Notes: a model not told the origin generated them from the sequence alone. 64,000 nt of DNA from Acanthopleura granulata (GCA_016165875.1 JABBOT010000003.1:31663663-31727662), one strand, 5' to 3'. Shown: positions 46,166 through 61,286, numbered from the stretch's first letter. Numbers and translations are program-made.

Positions 46166-49100
46166 ATGTTGGTTGCTGCTGCGGTATTACTCTCTGTTTT
46201 GCAAACCTTCATATTATGTAATAAATCAGTTTGTCGATCGGTCAAGATTTTAGACAGTTGTGGATTAAACCGACCTGTACATTATCCATCAATATCATGG
46301 TCGCTTAGTATGTTTAGTCAATTAATCAACCAAATAAATAATATTTAAAAAATTCATAAGATGTATGTTTTTGTACCTCTATGCATCTGTACAAAGTCAT
46401 CTTACCCGTAGCTCGTTTCCTGCCAACTTCGTCATAACGCATTAATCAATTTACGGCTCATCCCTAATGATACAATCTCATGTACAGTGTCGTAGGACGC
46501 GTATTTCCTCCTACGTGGGTCTTTATGTGATGCTTTTAGAACTTCTCTCTGTAAACAGAAGCGCTTTAGCTTCTTTTGGCTGTTTGAATAAAAGTTCGGT
46601 GCAAAACACTTAACTACATTGTACCTACGAGGCTTGATCATTTGATATGGCCGTAAGACACTGGCTGACTTCCGGTCTGACAGCATCTCGCGTTAGGGTG
46701 CGCGAATGCTGTTTCCGGTAGGATTATGGAATCGGATGTAGGCTACGTGATGCATGCACTATCTTGTGGAACTCACCCACCGGTCAGAGTTTCTATTCGT
46801 TTGTTTTTTTTTATTTTCTTTAAAGGAGAAACATTATTATGCCACAACTTGTGGGCTGTTAAAGCGTATTCAAGGACAGGACATTGTTGCCGGGGGACAC
46901 GGCATGTAAGTGTCTCTAATTCAGAAGACTCGGTCAACTTCCTTCAGCTGCCTACGCTAAATAATTAAGACGAAGCCAGATAACGCCTCTTGATGTAGGA
47001 TCGTTTCTAATGGTGTTTGTTCTTTCAACTGTTGCGGTAAAATGGGCGTTAAGTCGAATCGCTGGAAATTTTGGCACAAAGAGGATATTGTGCGCGTAGA
47101 AAACAGCAGTAACCCAACACCGGTGTCGTTAATCGGACTGCTTCATTGAGAACCCACGTACAGCTTTAAATGACACCAGTGTTTAGAAAGGCACCACCCT
47201 ACTCCAGTATCGATTCCATGGAAGCCGAATCACTTGTTATTAAAGGTGACAAGGATTACTCTGGTGAGGTTTACGTTATAACCTTAGGAATAATTCCGGT
47301 GATTCTTTATATATGACTCTTTATATCCTCTTTCATGGTATCTTGATTACACCCTACAGATGTTAAGCAACTCATGTTACTGGCGTGAGTAGCGATCAAC
47401 GCTACGCTAATTAACGATGGATATAGCAACTGAATACAACTGAATATACGTTTACACCAAACTCTCCGTGAAGGTCCATTGTTTAGTTCCTCAAAACATT
47501 GTCAAAAATTCACAAGCTAATTCACAAATAACGGTGTCTTAATCCAATCGTTACTAGAAGCCCGAATGTGAATTGCTTAACTTTAGTCTCTGCTAAATGA
47601 TCAGCAGCGTTCGTATGATCATTACATAATGTTCTTTGGAGATCACGCGCATTTTATCAATCTGACATGGTCGTTGAGGTCACTCATTGAGTGACAGTCT
47701 GTACCAGAATGCTACACCAGTTTTCTCCATTTACGGATATGACAGCCTTCGCATGAACGAAATGTTGAGTGCCGTAAAATAGTCGCGACCAATCAGTCAG
47801 TCAATGAATCTTTTAAGTCGTTCTTTAAACAAACATAAACAGATGTAAAGTAATGGTGATGCTTGGAAAATCTTTGCCCGAAACTTACATATCATCCAAT
47901 TCTAATGGTTTCTTACTGGTCTTTTTGCATGTAGAGCAGAATCTATAGAAAATGTGTTCTGTGATTTCTTGTAATAACTTTCCTAAGGTCAAAGCTTTCG
48001 AGTAAAAGAAGATTGGCATCTGAAATGGTGTACACTCCCGTATGCAACAGGACAGTACATTGAGAAAAACTCTCTAATTTCCATACTTTGAAAACATGTC
48101 TAGGTCGGCAATGTGTTGTTCTACTGAGCATTCTCCTCATAGCCATGGCTTAAGCTGGTGCACGTGGTTGGAGTAATGTCACCAAGTACACGATGACGTC
48201 GCCCTTATGTGGCCCTTGTGTGGCATATTAGCAGGCTCCTGTCAGTCATCTTTGACTTTCGTTTCGGGCTTCTATAATTCGGCGTTGCAGGTCTTCTTCA
48301 AACATTATATGGCAATGTTTTTGTTGGCGGTTGATTAAATTAGCCACGCTCGAGAAGAAGAGTTACGAAAGCCCTGGGTTTGTTGGTCTCAGTTGACGGA
48401 ACGGTTGGCGAAAATAGTGCGCGGGAGTTAATCGGTCTCGGAGCACGCGCCAGTGTTTACTCCAACCATATCACTGCCACAAGCGCCACGCAGGCGTGAG
48501 ACGTGAGTCAGTGAAAAACAGAATTCTTTAAAACGCGTCTTTCTCCTTGTCCACCAACTGTTCTCCATTTCTAGACAAACAGTGCTATCAGATTTTGGTC
48601 TGTGATCACTTGACGAACCATAATGGTATGACTCGGCTGGGGTTTAGAGCTGAGCCGTCAAGCGCTTGTTTGACAACCGTACACGTCTTAAAGGGAATTT
48701 GTATGACCGGTGCAAAAATCGTGGGAGACTTAGACGCTAAATTGTGACAGAGGGACCGGTGAACCTAGTGCGATCGTGCTGTCATCTACAAGGGGTTGGA
48801 TCGAAACAAAGGGAGTTGCACTCTTAGATTGTTAATATAATCTAGAAATATCTGTTGTACTTTTCCTTACAACCGGGAAAAAAAATTTGATTGAATGAAA
48901 AATTTCTAATGTGTTAATCCGACATTGTCATTAGTTTAGTACATAACATATATATCTTTTTAATAATAATTCATTATCAACAAAAAAGTAACGATTTTAA
49001 TATTTGATTATAATGTTATCATGCATTTCGTTATGGATTAACCTTAAAATCAGTGACAGAAAAATGACAGATATTTGATGTCCCCTAGAAGATACATATA

Positions 49101-49500
49101 GCCATATAGAAATGTGTGTTAAATAGGATACATCCGAGTCGGTCTACAGAAATTACAAAGTGTGGCTGTCATTTTTGATGTAATTGTTTTTGTTTCAAAC
49201 ATATGCAGATATGGGTTAAGGGGTATTCAACTTGACGGATATCCATCACACTTGACGACATTGATACTTATCTGCGAGGAGATATCTGTTAGCGTTCTGC
49301 TATCAGGAATGACGCTGATAGGACAATAATGACATTTGCCTCTATCAAATCACCACATCAAATGCACGAGCAGGCACAGTTGTAAACCCAGTCCTCACTC
49401 CAAGCCCAAGAGGTGTGTCGGGTTTTAAAGGTTACTTCCCTTACGTCGTGACTGAGCTCCAGGTGGCCATGCCAGTGACCCGGAAGAAAGCGTTCATGGT

Positions 49501-49514
49501 GTCGTCATAGCAAC
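49501..49514. promoter_or_regulatory. Candidate RFX X-box
   Basis: GTCGTCATAGCAAC fits the X-box pattern GTHNYYATRRNAAC at every position. About 0.4 such matches are expected by chance in a window this size, so it is only suggestive. Confidence 0.3.
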
Positions 49515-51683
49515 GCCTGAGCTTGAAAGGAATACCCTGTTGTTAATTTATGCATCATCATTTGCACTCTGAAGCGGTTATACGTGCTTACATAACGAAG
49601 TGTTTCACTTCAAAAAGTGCTGCGAAGATTTGATAACACCTAGTAGGACAATCTCTCTGAAATCTTGCTCTACATTTAATTAACTGATACCGAAAAAAAA
49701 AATCAAGAACAGACCACAATTAAAAGTGTTTATTTATCCGTTACACTCAGCACATATCTCCTACAAATAAACTGATGTGCGTGTAGATTCTGGGCGACAT
49801 CGGTGGAAGAAGGTTGGCTAGCAGTGTTAACCGTTTCTTTTTTTGGCTGAGGATGTCAAAAAAAGCCAACGTCAAAAATCGCTCAGAAATGGTATCAACC
49901 GAAATTTTCGTAAAGTTTGTGTTCAGTTATGTCCATTTGCATGCTGTATGGTATATTCCTTTACAGAAGAATGGAGTTAGCTGTTTTAACTTTGCCTTTG
50001 TGGCATAAATCTTTTTTCTACTTCAAATGTCGAAGTCGTTTTCTGTAGCGAATGTAATGTTTGCACATTCAACTAAGCAGAGGGTGTTAGGAAGTGCTAA
50101 CATTATTTCCACCGGCATTTCTATGGCACCTCTAATCGAACACTTCGTGTAATGACGAATGATCACTTTCCAGTTGAAGAGAGATTGAGTGATTGTCATA
50201 AAACAAGCAAAAGGAAAAAAATTGCTGGAAAGGGTGCACTCCACTTCTGGTGTTATAATCATCAACGTCATCTCAGCCATTAGTAATCTATCTGAACGGC
50301 TATCCAGTTACTGCTCTATCGACCAGGCTAGCGAGTAGCCAGGCTTCAAGTGGATGGGACCATTTGGAGAGTCGATTCAAGTCAGTTAGGGAACATCCGG
50401 GGCCTTTCCCTTAATTTAGACGCCCGAGCCTCAGAGCGCGTGGCAAATTTCCGCCCGCAAACTCGATCTCAATCAAATTTGTCCAAGAGGAATGGGGAGT
50501 TATTGACACGAGGAGTTCTATCGCGCCCTAATAATGGAGAAATGGACAACAGTGATGTAACCATAGGCGATATGGTAGACAGATAAACATGGTTAATCCA
50601 AACATGCAGTCGTCCACCAGAGATCGCTGATTTAAAGCTTTCCTCGCCTTGTCCAATAGATAACAGATCATAGTAGGTCTGTGATAGTTTCTGAACAATG
50701 GTAAACTTCCAGTCTCATTAACTAATAAATTTACATATAAACAGTCTTAAATGCGTGATAAAAAATTATATTTTGAGAGATATGTTATGTAGGACACAGA
50801 GCATTGTTTTGATGAAAATCGGAGAGTTGACTCGATATGCAAATTAGCAGAGTTACTAATATCGTAACATGGTTGCCTAATTTAAATCGCAGAAATGTGA
50901 AAGGGTTGCGCCTTTTATTGTTCCAAGGTGAAGAGATATAACTTAAATGTCAGTCAAATGGGGTAGGTAATTAATGCATATCGCATTAGAACATCAATTT
51001 TCATCGTTTAATACATGCCACAGAGACACTGACAGCATTGGTTTCCACGAAGACACAGTTTGGCATATGTAGTCCAAAAGGGAAGCAGTTCCAACCGGTA
51101 CTATTTCCTCTCTATTGCTCACGTACAGTCCATAAACAAATGATCCTAGACAGACAGTAACACGCGGAAACGATCTGGCTTTGTCTGAAAGGAGAATCTG
51201 TCATGGAAGTGAAAGTGGATGATCAGGACAATGGCGATTGTCTGTCACATATCGTAGGGCTTGGCCAGGTTTAGTCGTTAATCATGGCGATTTCCCCCGA
51301 CAGTTCATACACGGTCATGACAGTGGGGATCAATTCTTCTTCATGAATTTCAGATCAGAAGAGCAGTTGAGGACGAGCACTGGGCTGGACCAGGCCCTGG
51401 CACCGGCCGTCCCCGATAACATTGGCCAGGCCATAACGACAATGTGTTGTCCCGCAATCGATCGAACGTGACACGAGACGGGGAAATATTGGTTCTCGAT
51501 CTGCGCCATTCCTTCTCAAGTCCGCTTTCGGTTCTCGTCACAGATGTCATTTTTCATCATTTTCGGTGATCAATTAAAACCCGGCGATTTGAAATGGCGG
51601 AGGAAATGATGTAGATGACAGACTTCCTCTCGCGTCCTCGATGACTTCTAATGGCCTGTGGACAATCTAATTAGGATGTCAGA

Positions 51684-51697
51684 GTTACCTGGGTAAC
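51684..51697. promoter_or_regulatory. Palindromic RFX-type site
   Basis: GTTACCTGGGTAAC has two perfect X-box half-sites (GTTACC and GGTAAC) with a TG instead of AT centre. A homeodomain-type TCTAATTAGG lies just upstream (51666-51675). Confidence 0.3.
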
Positions 51698-53337
51698 ACC
51701 GCAAGATGAAAAGCTCGCTTTTTCCTCCATATGTTTGCTCATTGCTCTGAAGTCCTTGGCGGAAGGATCTCAGATTCCAATTCCCCCTTTCAATCGAGAT
51801 CACGCTGGGGTGAAGACGTTGCTGAAAGGTACTCGATAAGCTGTTAAAGTCAACTTTCCGATTGTATTCCCATCGTGTCAAGTTTCCAAGGCCAATTTTG
51901 GATCATGGATTGGGTTGGAATCCGCTCATCCGTCTTCGTCAGTTATTGTTTTCTGTACCTCACTTTGTTTGTGTTTTCTTTGATACTCGTTCGTTTATAG
52001 CGTTACTGGTACACGAACGAGGCTCGAAATCTAGCTCCAGGTAGCTTCGAAGCTCTTGCACTCACTACGTTTAGAGCACGCAGGTACGGAAGCTGACATT
52101 GCACAATCCTGTAGTGAGTTCTTGCACTCTGCGTTCTCGATACACACAGTGGGCATGTAACGACAGTTTAGAGCCACCGCAAATAGAAAACCACACAGGC
52201 AGTGGTGTTACCTTTGTCCTTTACCCTCCAGTCAGCTTCAAAGTGCGAAGCCCCATTTTAAACATCCAAATCCGGCGCCATGGCCGTTACACTCCCCACG
52301 ACTCGCTTATCTCGCTGGTTTAGTTAGCAGAAGTTACGCAACGATGGCTGCCTCGCCACAACACATAATAACTCAGTCGTGGAGAGTGCCTGGGGAGCTT
52401 TATCGATACGTGGAGCTACACCAGATTCATGTTTTAATCGTGAAGCCAACAGAATTCGTCGGATATCTGGAGGTACATTGATCATTGGCAACGTGGAGTA
52501 AAACTGCATATGTAGACAATAGCAAATGTGCTGGTCATTATTTCAAATTCTAATTTCCCTTGCATTAGCTACCATTGAATATGGAAAGTCCTGGATGAAT
52601 TTTGGGCAATAAACGGGTGGAGTTACAGGTGTTTTATGAGCTATCGGCTTTTCTTTGATTAGATTTCATGAAACTTTGGCTCGAAAGTCTGAAATACACT
52701 GTGTTCGAATTATCTGTGCAAAAATTCACGTACCGGTATGAAACCATACACCACAATGATACAAAGATAAGAACTGGCATTGTCAAAAGGCAGATGATAA
52801 TAAGCAATATGTCAGCATGACTTAATTACTCTATACTATAGATCTGTTAGCCCTCACGACACACGTTTGAAGGCGTCATTAAACATTACTAATCCAAACG
52901 CCAATTCCCACAATCATATACAGCCCCCAAACCACGAATCGGTGTTCCGTGTCGATAATCACCAAAAATCTTTCCAAAGACTTAACAACTTTAAAGAACC
53001 TCAAGGGCGCCATTTCTGCAGATGATTAAACTTTGATGGCTTGTTAATTCATGTTCCAGCTTATTTTCAGTACACACGTCGCCAGGGGTTTTCACCCATT
53101 TTCCTTTCACCCATTTTCCTTCATATACACACTTAACTGTACAGTGTCTATGAATAAAAGAGTTATTAGACGAACAACTTCGAAATGCAAATGTAAACAA
53201 AACGAGATTTACAAATGCTGTTTATCGCATGTACATCAACCTGTCCTACGACTAAACATCCAGTTAGGATCCCTCTTACCAGATATTAATTAAATTAAGT
53301 GATTCATTTTTGTGTAAATTAGTAGTAGTAAATTTTG

Positions 53338-53372
53338 TATATATATATATACACGTACGTGTGTGTGTGTGT
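53338..53372 (+). repeat. Microsatellite (TA)n-ACACGTACGT-(GT)n
   Basis: A short compound dinucleotide tract. Confidence 0.9.
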
Positions 53373-54280
53373 TCTTTAATAACTGAGAAGTATCACCTGA
53401 CAGGCAATTGTGTACCTTTGCTAACGTTACTATCGATACAAAGGAAGGTGACAAACTGGCAATAAAGTTATCTTGGGAGTTACTGGTTTACTGGTTTGTA
53501 TTAATGTTGGAAGGCGAAAGAGATATTATACGTTTTTCACTCTAAAATATCGACATGGCTTTGTAAAGTGTGAGAAAAACTTAGGGGATAATCACTTCAT
53601 GTAGAAAGTGGATTCTTTTTTTCACATACCACAGAAATGACAGAATATTCTTCAATTGCACATCCACCCCCATACGCGCCTTGCTCCTTTCAGTCCTTTC
53701 AAAATAATTGCTCTGAGCATGATGCCATCTTTTATCAGTAATGGCTTTTAAATTATCAGAAAAAAGCATTTTGTTTGGTGCGGAAAAGGGGAGATGTTTT
53801 TTATGTCATATTTCCAGAAAGAAATCTGATTCCTATAATAATATTGTGTCAATATGATATAGATGAGGCCGAGTGTGCTATACCTTGCTAATCATTTTAT
53901 CTAAATGCGGATTGAATGAGGCGTGCTTCTGGTATCTGAAACACGATTTTATCTTCTTCCTTTCTGTCCACCTGTACATCTTGTATTCTTTAAAATATGC
54001 AAAGTTATATCAAAAAGCACCTAGTTCACTTATCACCTTTCACGCCCGATCATATGCTCTATTTTATGATACGGACTGGTTGTGTCCGTGTTGTAATGAA
54101 CCAGGTAATTTCCACTGGTTCTGTCATTTCATTGGTCCGATCCACTGATTGATTTACATGTCATGAATTATTAACTTCTGCCCTTCACAACACGCGTATC
54201 GACACAGCATGCATATTCTATTCAGCTTGAATATATGTTGCATGATTACCTGATTTTGCGGATTGGAAGTGCGATGCAGT

Positions 54281-54467
54281 TTATTTATTTTGATTTATTT
54301 GATTGGTGTTTTACGCCGACCTGAAGAATATTTCACTTATACGACGGTGGCCACCATTATCACACATAGCAGGAAACCGGGAACAGCCCGGGAGAAACCC
54401 ACGACGATCCACAGGTTGCTGTCGGATCTTCCCACGTACAGTCGGAGAGGAAGCCACCATGGATACA
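54281..54467 (-). mobile_element. SINE family I, 5'-truncated
   Basis: TTGATTGGTGTTTTACGCCG, AATATTTCACTTATACGACG, GGGAGAAACCCACGACGATC and GTCGGAGAGGAAGCC are family I on the minus strand; the head is absent. Confidence 0.85.
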
Positions 54468-54665
54468 ACTTAGAGACGAGAAAAATAAAAATATTCGAAA
54501 ATAATTATGCCGATAAGCATGTTTTAATAAACCATTATACAACAACTTTCAACAAAACACAAATCGCAAAGGGTTTAAAAATATCGGATGCCATTATTTA
54601 TAGTAATAATATAATTAATAATATTATAATATAACAATGCCATGTATAATATGAAAGAAAACTAC

Positions 54666-54695
54666 CACGAACCGTCACGAACCGTCACGAACCGT
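54666..54695 (+). repeat. Tandem repeat CACGAACCGT x3
   Basis: Three perfect 10-bp units. Confidence 0.95.
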
Positions 54696-57119
54696 AGAAT
54701 ATGTGCTGATGTACACGTAAATGCATTTCTGTATAAGATCATGCATGCGAAGGGAGGGGAGCCACTATTTTTTTTTGTTTCTCGTATGCATGGGTGTTTT
54801 TCCATCAAACCAAAACAAACAATACAACCCAGCATACCTCTAAATAAAGACTTTTTTAAATTTCTCGATAAGCATTTTGGAGATAGTTAATTAATCCCAT
54901 AAGCCAGAAGTGAGAGGTCAATAAAAGCTGAAGGATGAACACGGTGCATAAGCTATAAAACAAACTAGCCATGTGAAACATTATCCTTGGATCATTTCAC
55001 CATGCATCCCCTGCAAGAGAAAATGTGTCCAGAGAAATATGAACGTCAAAAACACATACTCCAGGTGTTCCACTAATTTGCTTACACCTGCATGTTTGTT
55101 TTGATAACCAGACTTCCGTTATGAAACTAATTTGGCAGCATACTTTGCGCATTAATAGACATTGACCTCATGCATAACTGAAGTAATCCCAAGGTACTGT
55201 ATACGGCGACACGGAAAAAAATAGAGAATCCAATAAATTGGCACAATGATGAAATTGTTACATGATTTCCCGCTGACTAAATATGACCGATTGACTTGTT
55301 TTGCAAAAAACTGCATGTGAAAATGTTATCGACGACAATACCGGTCTTTGCAAGTATTACTAATATCTGTGTTAAGGTGTACTTTCACAAGACCTTGTAT
55401 GCAGATGATACTGCATTTTACTGTGCAACGTCTTCATAAGGTCTTTTACAGCAGGATGAATTGTTTAACTGTTGTTTAAACTTTCTCTTAAATTTGTCGT
55501 GCACTGATCATTTCCCTTGAAACGCTGAATTTTTGCCTCCCTTTAATGGTTATAAGTATGTATTGCCTCTATGCGTGCAAGTTAAACTACTTTCTGAAAT
55601 AATTTAATTAATAAATTGAATGAAGACACATAACTTATAATGCATAGTGTATGAAGTTTTGTTTGCATTGTCGAGCCTCTAACAGTTGTCGAATCAGTAA
55701 GCGATATATCCCAAAAGCAAACATATTTATGCATAACGTGCTCTTCATTATTACACATAAATGTCCAAATGAAAATTATTTCAATTAATTCGTGATAAAT
55801 TTCTTAACAACTTGTAAAAGGGTTATGGGAAAATTTGCATTACCAAGACGAACTTAGCCGAGAAGAACTATACTGACGTCTTTCTTATATCAGTTGTTAA
55901 TTAATGACACGCAATTATGGTGAGTGTAACAATTATGGCGTTTTCTTTGAATATATTTATACATATATCTATCTTATCAAGTGAGTTACGCTTTCAGATA
56001 CGATCTGTTGATAACTGACAGAAAACAACACCTGAGCTGTATGAGGACAATGTTGTTAGCTGAGGGACTCTTTCTTACACGGTAATTATGAACCAGGGAC
56101 ATCTTTACCCAGTTGATAACGTTCAAATTAGCATGATAAAGAGTAATTAGTCGATAGATATTCCCATATGGGAGATTTGACCTATGCATTTTAGACGTTT
56201 ATCACGGTGTTCAGACAGGTTTAATTGATTACAGGTGTAGATTAATCATTAAGTATATATTTTACGGCTTTTGTCAGAAAACTCGTTGACGACTTCACGT
56301 CCAGATATAATCCATACTGCTTACTCATGCCGTGTTTGACCATCGTTATTCCTCCACGACAACACTTGTTTTGATTGTCTTTTTCTTCTCTGTGAATATT
56401 TATTCCACGTTGTCAACACGGACCTCATACATGCCTTATACTTGCGCATTCTATAAGGACATCAGGTTTTTTTCTTCCTTTTATCAGCAATCTGATGAAT
56501 TACATCTTGAGTTGCAAATCCGTCCCTGCTGCATTGTCCATACGGAGATAGCTTACCTGTGAGATAAATTCACGGATAAACGCCCACAGAGAAATAATTC
56601 TCGAGAAAATAACATGATAAAAAAAGGTAAATATATTATATATGTTCAGCAATCTGTATACAGTTTAATATACTGCATGTTGACAAAAAATATGCATCGG
56701 TTGGGGAAGTTAAGTAGCTGTTGATTAAGAAGCGCTTTATCAATGCATGTGAGACACGTGCTCAATGTCAACACATAGCAGGTAGCGAAATAAATCTATA
56801 TACCGTTACTAATGAAGATATAATGTAGAATATTTCCCTCTCATTACGACTGTAGATTGTTTTGCTAGTTTTTTTATCCTTGCTCGTATAGCTATATATA
56901 GTATCTGTCTAACTCATCCCTCTAAATCGCACTAGAGATATTGTGTATCTATAAGTCTCAACCTCATATCTCAAATTAATTAATCGTAGGTGATCACAAA
57001 ATGCACGATTAGTGGATGTGAGATAAATCAACATTTTCAAAAGGGGGTTTTGTAATTAAAGCTCTATTTTGTCACGTTTTAATTAATTAATTTACATTGA
57101 AAGTTGAAAAGTAATTTTC

Positions 57120-58130
57120 TTTACTATCAAGGCCCTACCCCTGTGAAGTTGTGTTACGTAATGATCTCCATCGGTGATTTAAAGAAACACAATGTATGCA
57201 TGGAAATGAATCATCGGTTTGAAATCAGGTTATTTTGCGGTAAGCAGAGGGGAGAATATTTAAGCGTAACCTATTAAATTAATCTTTTTTCATTACATAT
57301 TTGGTATGGTATAGGTAATTACGTGAACGCTTTCACGTCTTCTGTGTATACCTAATGTGCTCTTTGAGCTATTTGAGTCAGTGTGCCTATATATCGGAGT
57401 GCTTCATCGACTAACGTTAAAATGAGGATGGTTATAACACGATACGATTAGACAGCAAGCACAGGCGATTAAGGCTGCATGGAACGTAAAAATTATGCAT
57501 CGAACTGTAAAGAATGCAAGCAGTCAGCGGGTCGCGTGGTATCCTCTTAAAGGGCTATCAAGCCTCCGTCGGAAAAACGTTGAGGAGATATTTATGAAAT
57601 TCTAATGTTTATATCTGGGGGGCTCCTAAGCTAAAAACTGACATAACCACATTAAAGGTTTGCATTGAACACGTGTCCGCGCTCCTATTACCATTAATTT
57701 ACAAAACCAATGAGTTAAGATGCAGGGTTTAAGTCGGAGCGGGACCATGGAAGAGCAATCGAGTGTTACGTCTTTAAATACCAGTCTCCGACACGACCCG
57801 ATTGCCCGAACGAAGTGATGCCGATGGCACGCGAACCGGCCTTATTATCACCCGATTATTATTCAGATATTCGCCAAAATACCTGTGTTTCCTAAAGTTT
57901 GATAATGTTTTTTACTTCGGCAAATGTTAATCGATTTTTATCAGATACCATCTTCTTTGTCGTTCCGCCAGGACGTGTGAACGTCTGGACGACCAAGCGA
58001 GTCATACATAATGCACAGCTTCCAGACCTTCCTTATTACAATAACATAAAGAATCAAGGAGCGAAAATCCTCCGAAGTTTTAATACGTCTGTATATTCCG
58101 GTTATCTACAAGTGGTCAAGCGGTCAAGTC
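57120..58130. promoter_or_regulatory. Candidate regulatory (conserved non-coding) block
   Basis: About 1 kb of non-repetitive, more balanced sequence without a domain-bearing frame, flanked by AT-rich DNA with TTAATTAATTAATTTAC. The texture resembles conserved non-coding elements; there is no direct proof. Confidence 0.22.
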
Positions 58131-58510
58131 ATTCGATGTAACGGTACATGCCCTTCAGGCGAACCCAGTAGGCCGTCATTAGCATTCGCCAACAAAATAA
58201 CAAAGCACTTGAAGTTTGCACGCTACAATCTTTAACAATGGTTACATATACATATATTTATACATGTCTTCGATGTATTGGTCTTGAATTTAAACTAATT
58301 GCGCTTGATACCCGCATATAGTTTACATCAACTGTGTGTGATTTATAATGCAAAGTAATTCAAAATTTGCTACGGGAATCATGTAATTGCGGAAAAAGTG
58401 TGAGAAAAAAAATTTCGCATAAGTTGAGATAAAATTGGATAACTTCTCACGCGTTAGTGTTACGTTAGGCATTATGTTTTAGGAAATATCCCTAAGTGTA
58501 AACCAATAAA

Positions 58511-58598
58511 GCTGACCACCATTGTATGTATACATCGAAACGAAAACTTTCCGAGTGTGGCGTTAAACAACAATAAACAAATAAATCAATCAATCCTT
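58511..58598 (+). mobile_element. SINE 3'-end fragment
   Basis: GCTGACCACCATTGTATGTA, then GAGTGTGGCGTTAAACAACA, then AAATAAATCAATC, match the shared 3' end of families I and II. Confidence 0.55.
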
Positions 58599-59689
58599 CC
58601 ATCAATTTTCAATTTTTGCTCATTCTGCATGTATTAATCAATAAATAGGTTTACGCATTACGTTAAATTTTAGGACTATGCAAAGCAGACGAACGACGAA
58701 TAAAACAGATGACATATGGTATAGCATTTAACTTAATATTTGATCGTATAACTTATTAATAAATGTTATTTTCATGTAAACCTTTTAATCATATATATGA
58801 GATGTACTCTCGGGCTAAGTTTATATGTCATCGCTGTGACTATAAAACATATTCTAATTATGCGTGCATTTATTGGCCTTTACTGTCTATAGTTTGGGTT
58901 GTAAAGTCGAAAAGATCCGTCTCGGTTTCGTCCGACTCCATGAGGCAGAGCAAATGTTCAAATGAGGTAATCATTTCATCTATCTACTTGATCATGTTTT
59001 TCAGAATGTGTAATTAATTATTGTGTTTTAATCAATGGTGCTAGAGAAATGCGGTTTTGTCGCCAAGGGCATCAGAATCAACTTTCACTGTAATATAAGA
59101 GTATATCAGTCAAACTTATCTTAACTACACTTCTTTTCATAATGAAATAATACAGTTGCGCATGATAAATGGTAGTTACATGTGACGTTGGAGTATATCT
59201 GTACGCAAACACGTGTTCAAACAGATGTCTAGGTTTCTAGCCCTCCACTATAAAGAAATATTTCTGTCTGAACATTTGATACACGCCTGCGTCAATACTT
59301 CTTATACAAGATTTAAACCATACATATGTACATTTGTGAGCACAGAATACACATCGTCATATACAAACGTCGCTAAGATTTTGTAAAGAAGAGTGTGTAT
59401 ACCAATGCTTAAGTAGGAGAATTTCTTGCTACAGATTCTAATTTTACGTATACACATATGTGCACGAATATAACTCTGTATTATGGCGGCGTCCTATATA
59501 TATCTTCCGTGTACAGACCTAATTTCCACACAGCTGTAACTTCCACTCTTCCATAAAAAATGGTGTACTGTGCAGTAAAATTTGTAAAATTAGTACAGAG
59601 TATTTCAGCGTACATCTATTCTCTCCGTCACAGAAAATATCACATTGTCGTCACTGCTTTGGTTTTATTCTCTGTGCTTAGCCTTTCAT

Positions 59690-59713
59690 TATATATATAT
59701 ATATATATATATA
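59690..59713 (+). repeat. Microsatellite (AT)n
   Basis: About 12 AT units. Confidence 0.95.
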
Positions 59714-60639
59714 GTAGTACTGGCTTATGTAGGTGGAATTTTCACATTAAAAATCTCGTTTCGTTCATAGTTTAATAATTTTGTACCATGTTATTTTTAG
59801 CCAGGTTACACGATCAGACATTCACGATCAGACTAAGCTTGTTTATTAAGGAAAGTATATACTATACGCTTAGAGGTATGAAACACGCGCAAAAACATTA
59901 ATCATATCCTAATCTACCTTTAATCGGTTAGTTTTCCAAAAAGCCTAGAAATAATAACTTCTCGCCAAATTAAAGGCTTTATTTCCCCCCAAAGATTGAA
60001 TCACTTCATTCAGTTTGATTAACGGTCCAATCTTCGCGGGTCAGTTAACAGGTCAAATCATTGAAGGCGCTTTTCAGAAGCGATGTTTAGACGTAGTAAC
60101 TCTGACATATGCATGAAGATTCAGCCGTTTAATGATATATATCCGTTCTATTTTTTTCTGCCTCTCATATTTATGCTCCACTGAATTCTATATTGTACGT
60201 GTCTACTCTTCTTTGCCGAAATATTACGCCAACCTAATTAATGTAATGCATTATAATCAACGTGTACAAAAAGGCGACGATTAACGATTTTAATAGTCTA
60301 AGGATAAGTATATTTCTAAAGATAATCAACAATTTCAGAATTTTTCATCTGGTCTTTGCCCAACTGCGCGCATGCTCAAATCTTATTCTCGGGTGCATCG
60401 TCTGACGATTTTGCATTTTGCAGGAAATCTCTTAGAGGGTCATCTTCCTGAGGAATTAGGGTTTTTTCAGTGCTGACCAAAGTCGTTTAAAGGCAAATAA
60501 GTTATATGACGACGAGAAAGTAACTCGAATGTATACATGCTATGTCTTCTTATGGCAGGGCGAGTTCATGCCGCCAAAATGCTACCACTACTGGAACATC
60601 ATGTCGAAGACAGCCGGCGTAACACCCACCAAATCACAT

Positions 60640-60745
60640 TATACTAATAAAGTACCGCCCAATCCTGTTTCTTTGCTCCAACCTCTCAGAGCTGAGTGTA
60701 AAGCGAGGCAGCAACAAGTACCGTTATTTCGACCCGGCGTTGAGA
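60640..60745 (+). mobile_element. Possible dispersed repeat fragment
   Basis: CAACCTCTCAGAGCTGAGTG then AAAGCGAGGCAGCAACAAGT ACC-type sequence resembles a segment I associate with abundant molluscan repeats. There is no second copy in this window, so the call is weak. Confidence 0.25.
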
Positions 60746-61286
60746 ACAATATATAAGCAGTGCAAGGACAGAGCTAGCGTATTGCCATTTGTGTGGTGTT
60801 ACTTAAAGTTCCTTAAAGATTACTGGACTTCCACAAATAATAACATACACTTTGACCATATTCTGACCCTGAAACTTCATGTCCATGAGGTGGATAAAGC
60901 TCGGTGTCAGTAAGGTGAGTGGTTTACCTTCGGCAACGCTGTTTTCATCAATCCATGAAAATGACAGTTTGCTCGCATAAACGAAAATTTTCTGAAGCAT
61001 CATCATTCAACAAAAACATTAACACACCAAAAGTAGGAAGACACATTTTCGTACATTTCGTCATAAAGCATTTTGCTTTACGACACTGAATAAAAAGGCA
61101 CCTTTTTTACCAAGATATCAATAGTATTTATCGTACGGTCTCGCCACAAGCAATTTTCATTGCAATGGACGACCATGATTTGCTTTTGTTGTTGTTTACG
61201 GTATACACAATTGCCATTTTCGTTGGTTTCGTGATTACATGCAATACCGGAAGCTCTCAAGAACATGATGTAGATCTCCATTGTAC

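Noticed and set aside
47679..47695. Palindrome GTCACTCATTGAGTGAC
   Set aside because: It is short and isolated, and could occur by chance in a window this size; no context supports a function.
54263..54634. 123-codon frame
   Set aside because: Most of it lies across a SINE, whose family I translation explains its length.
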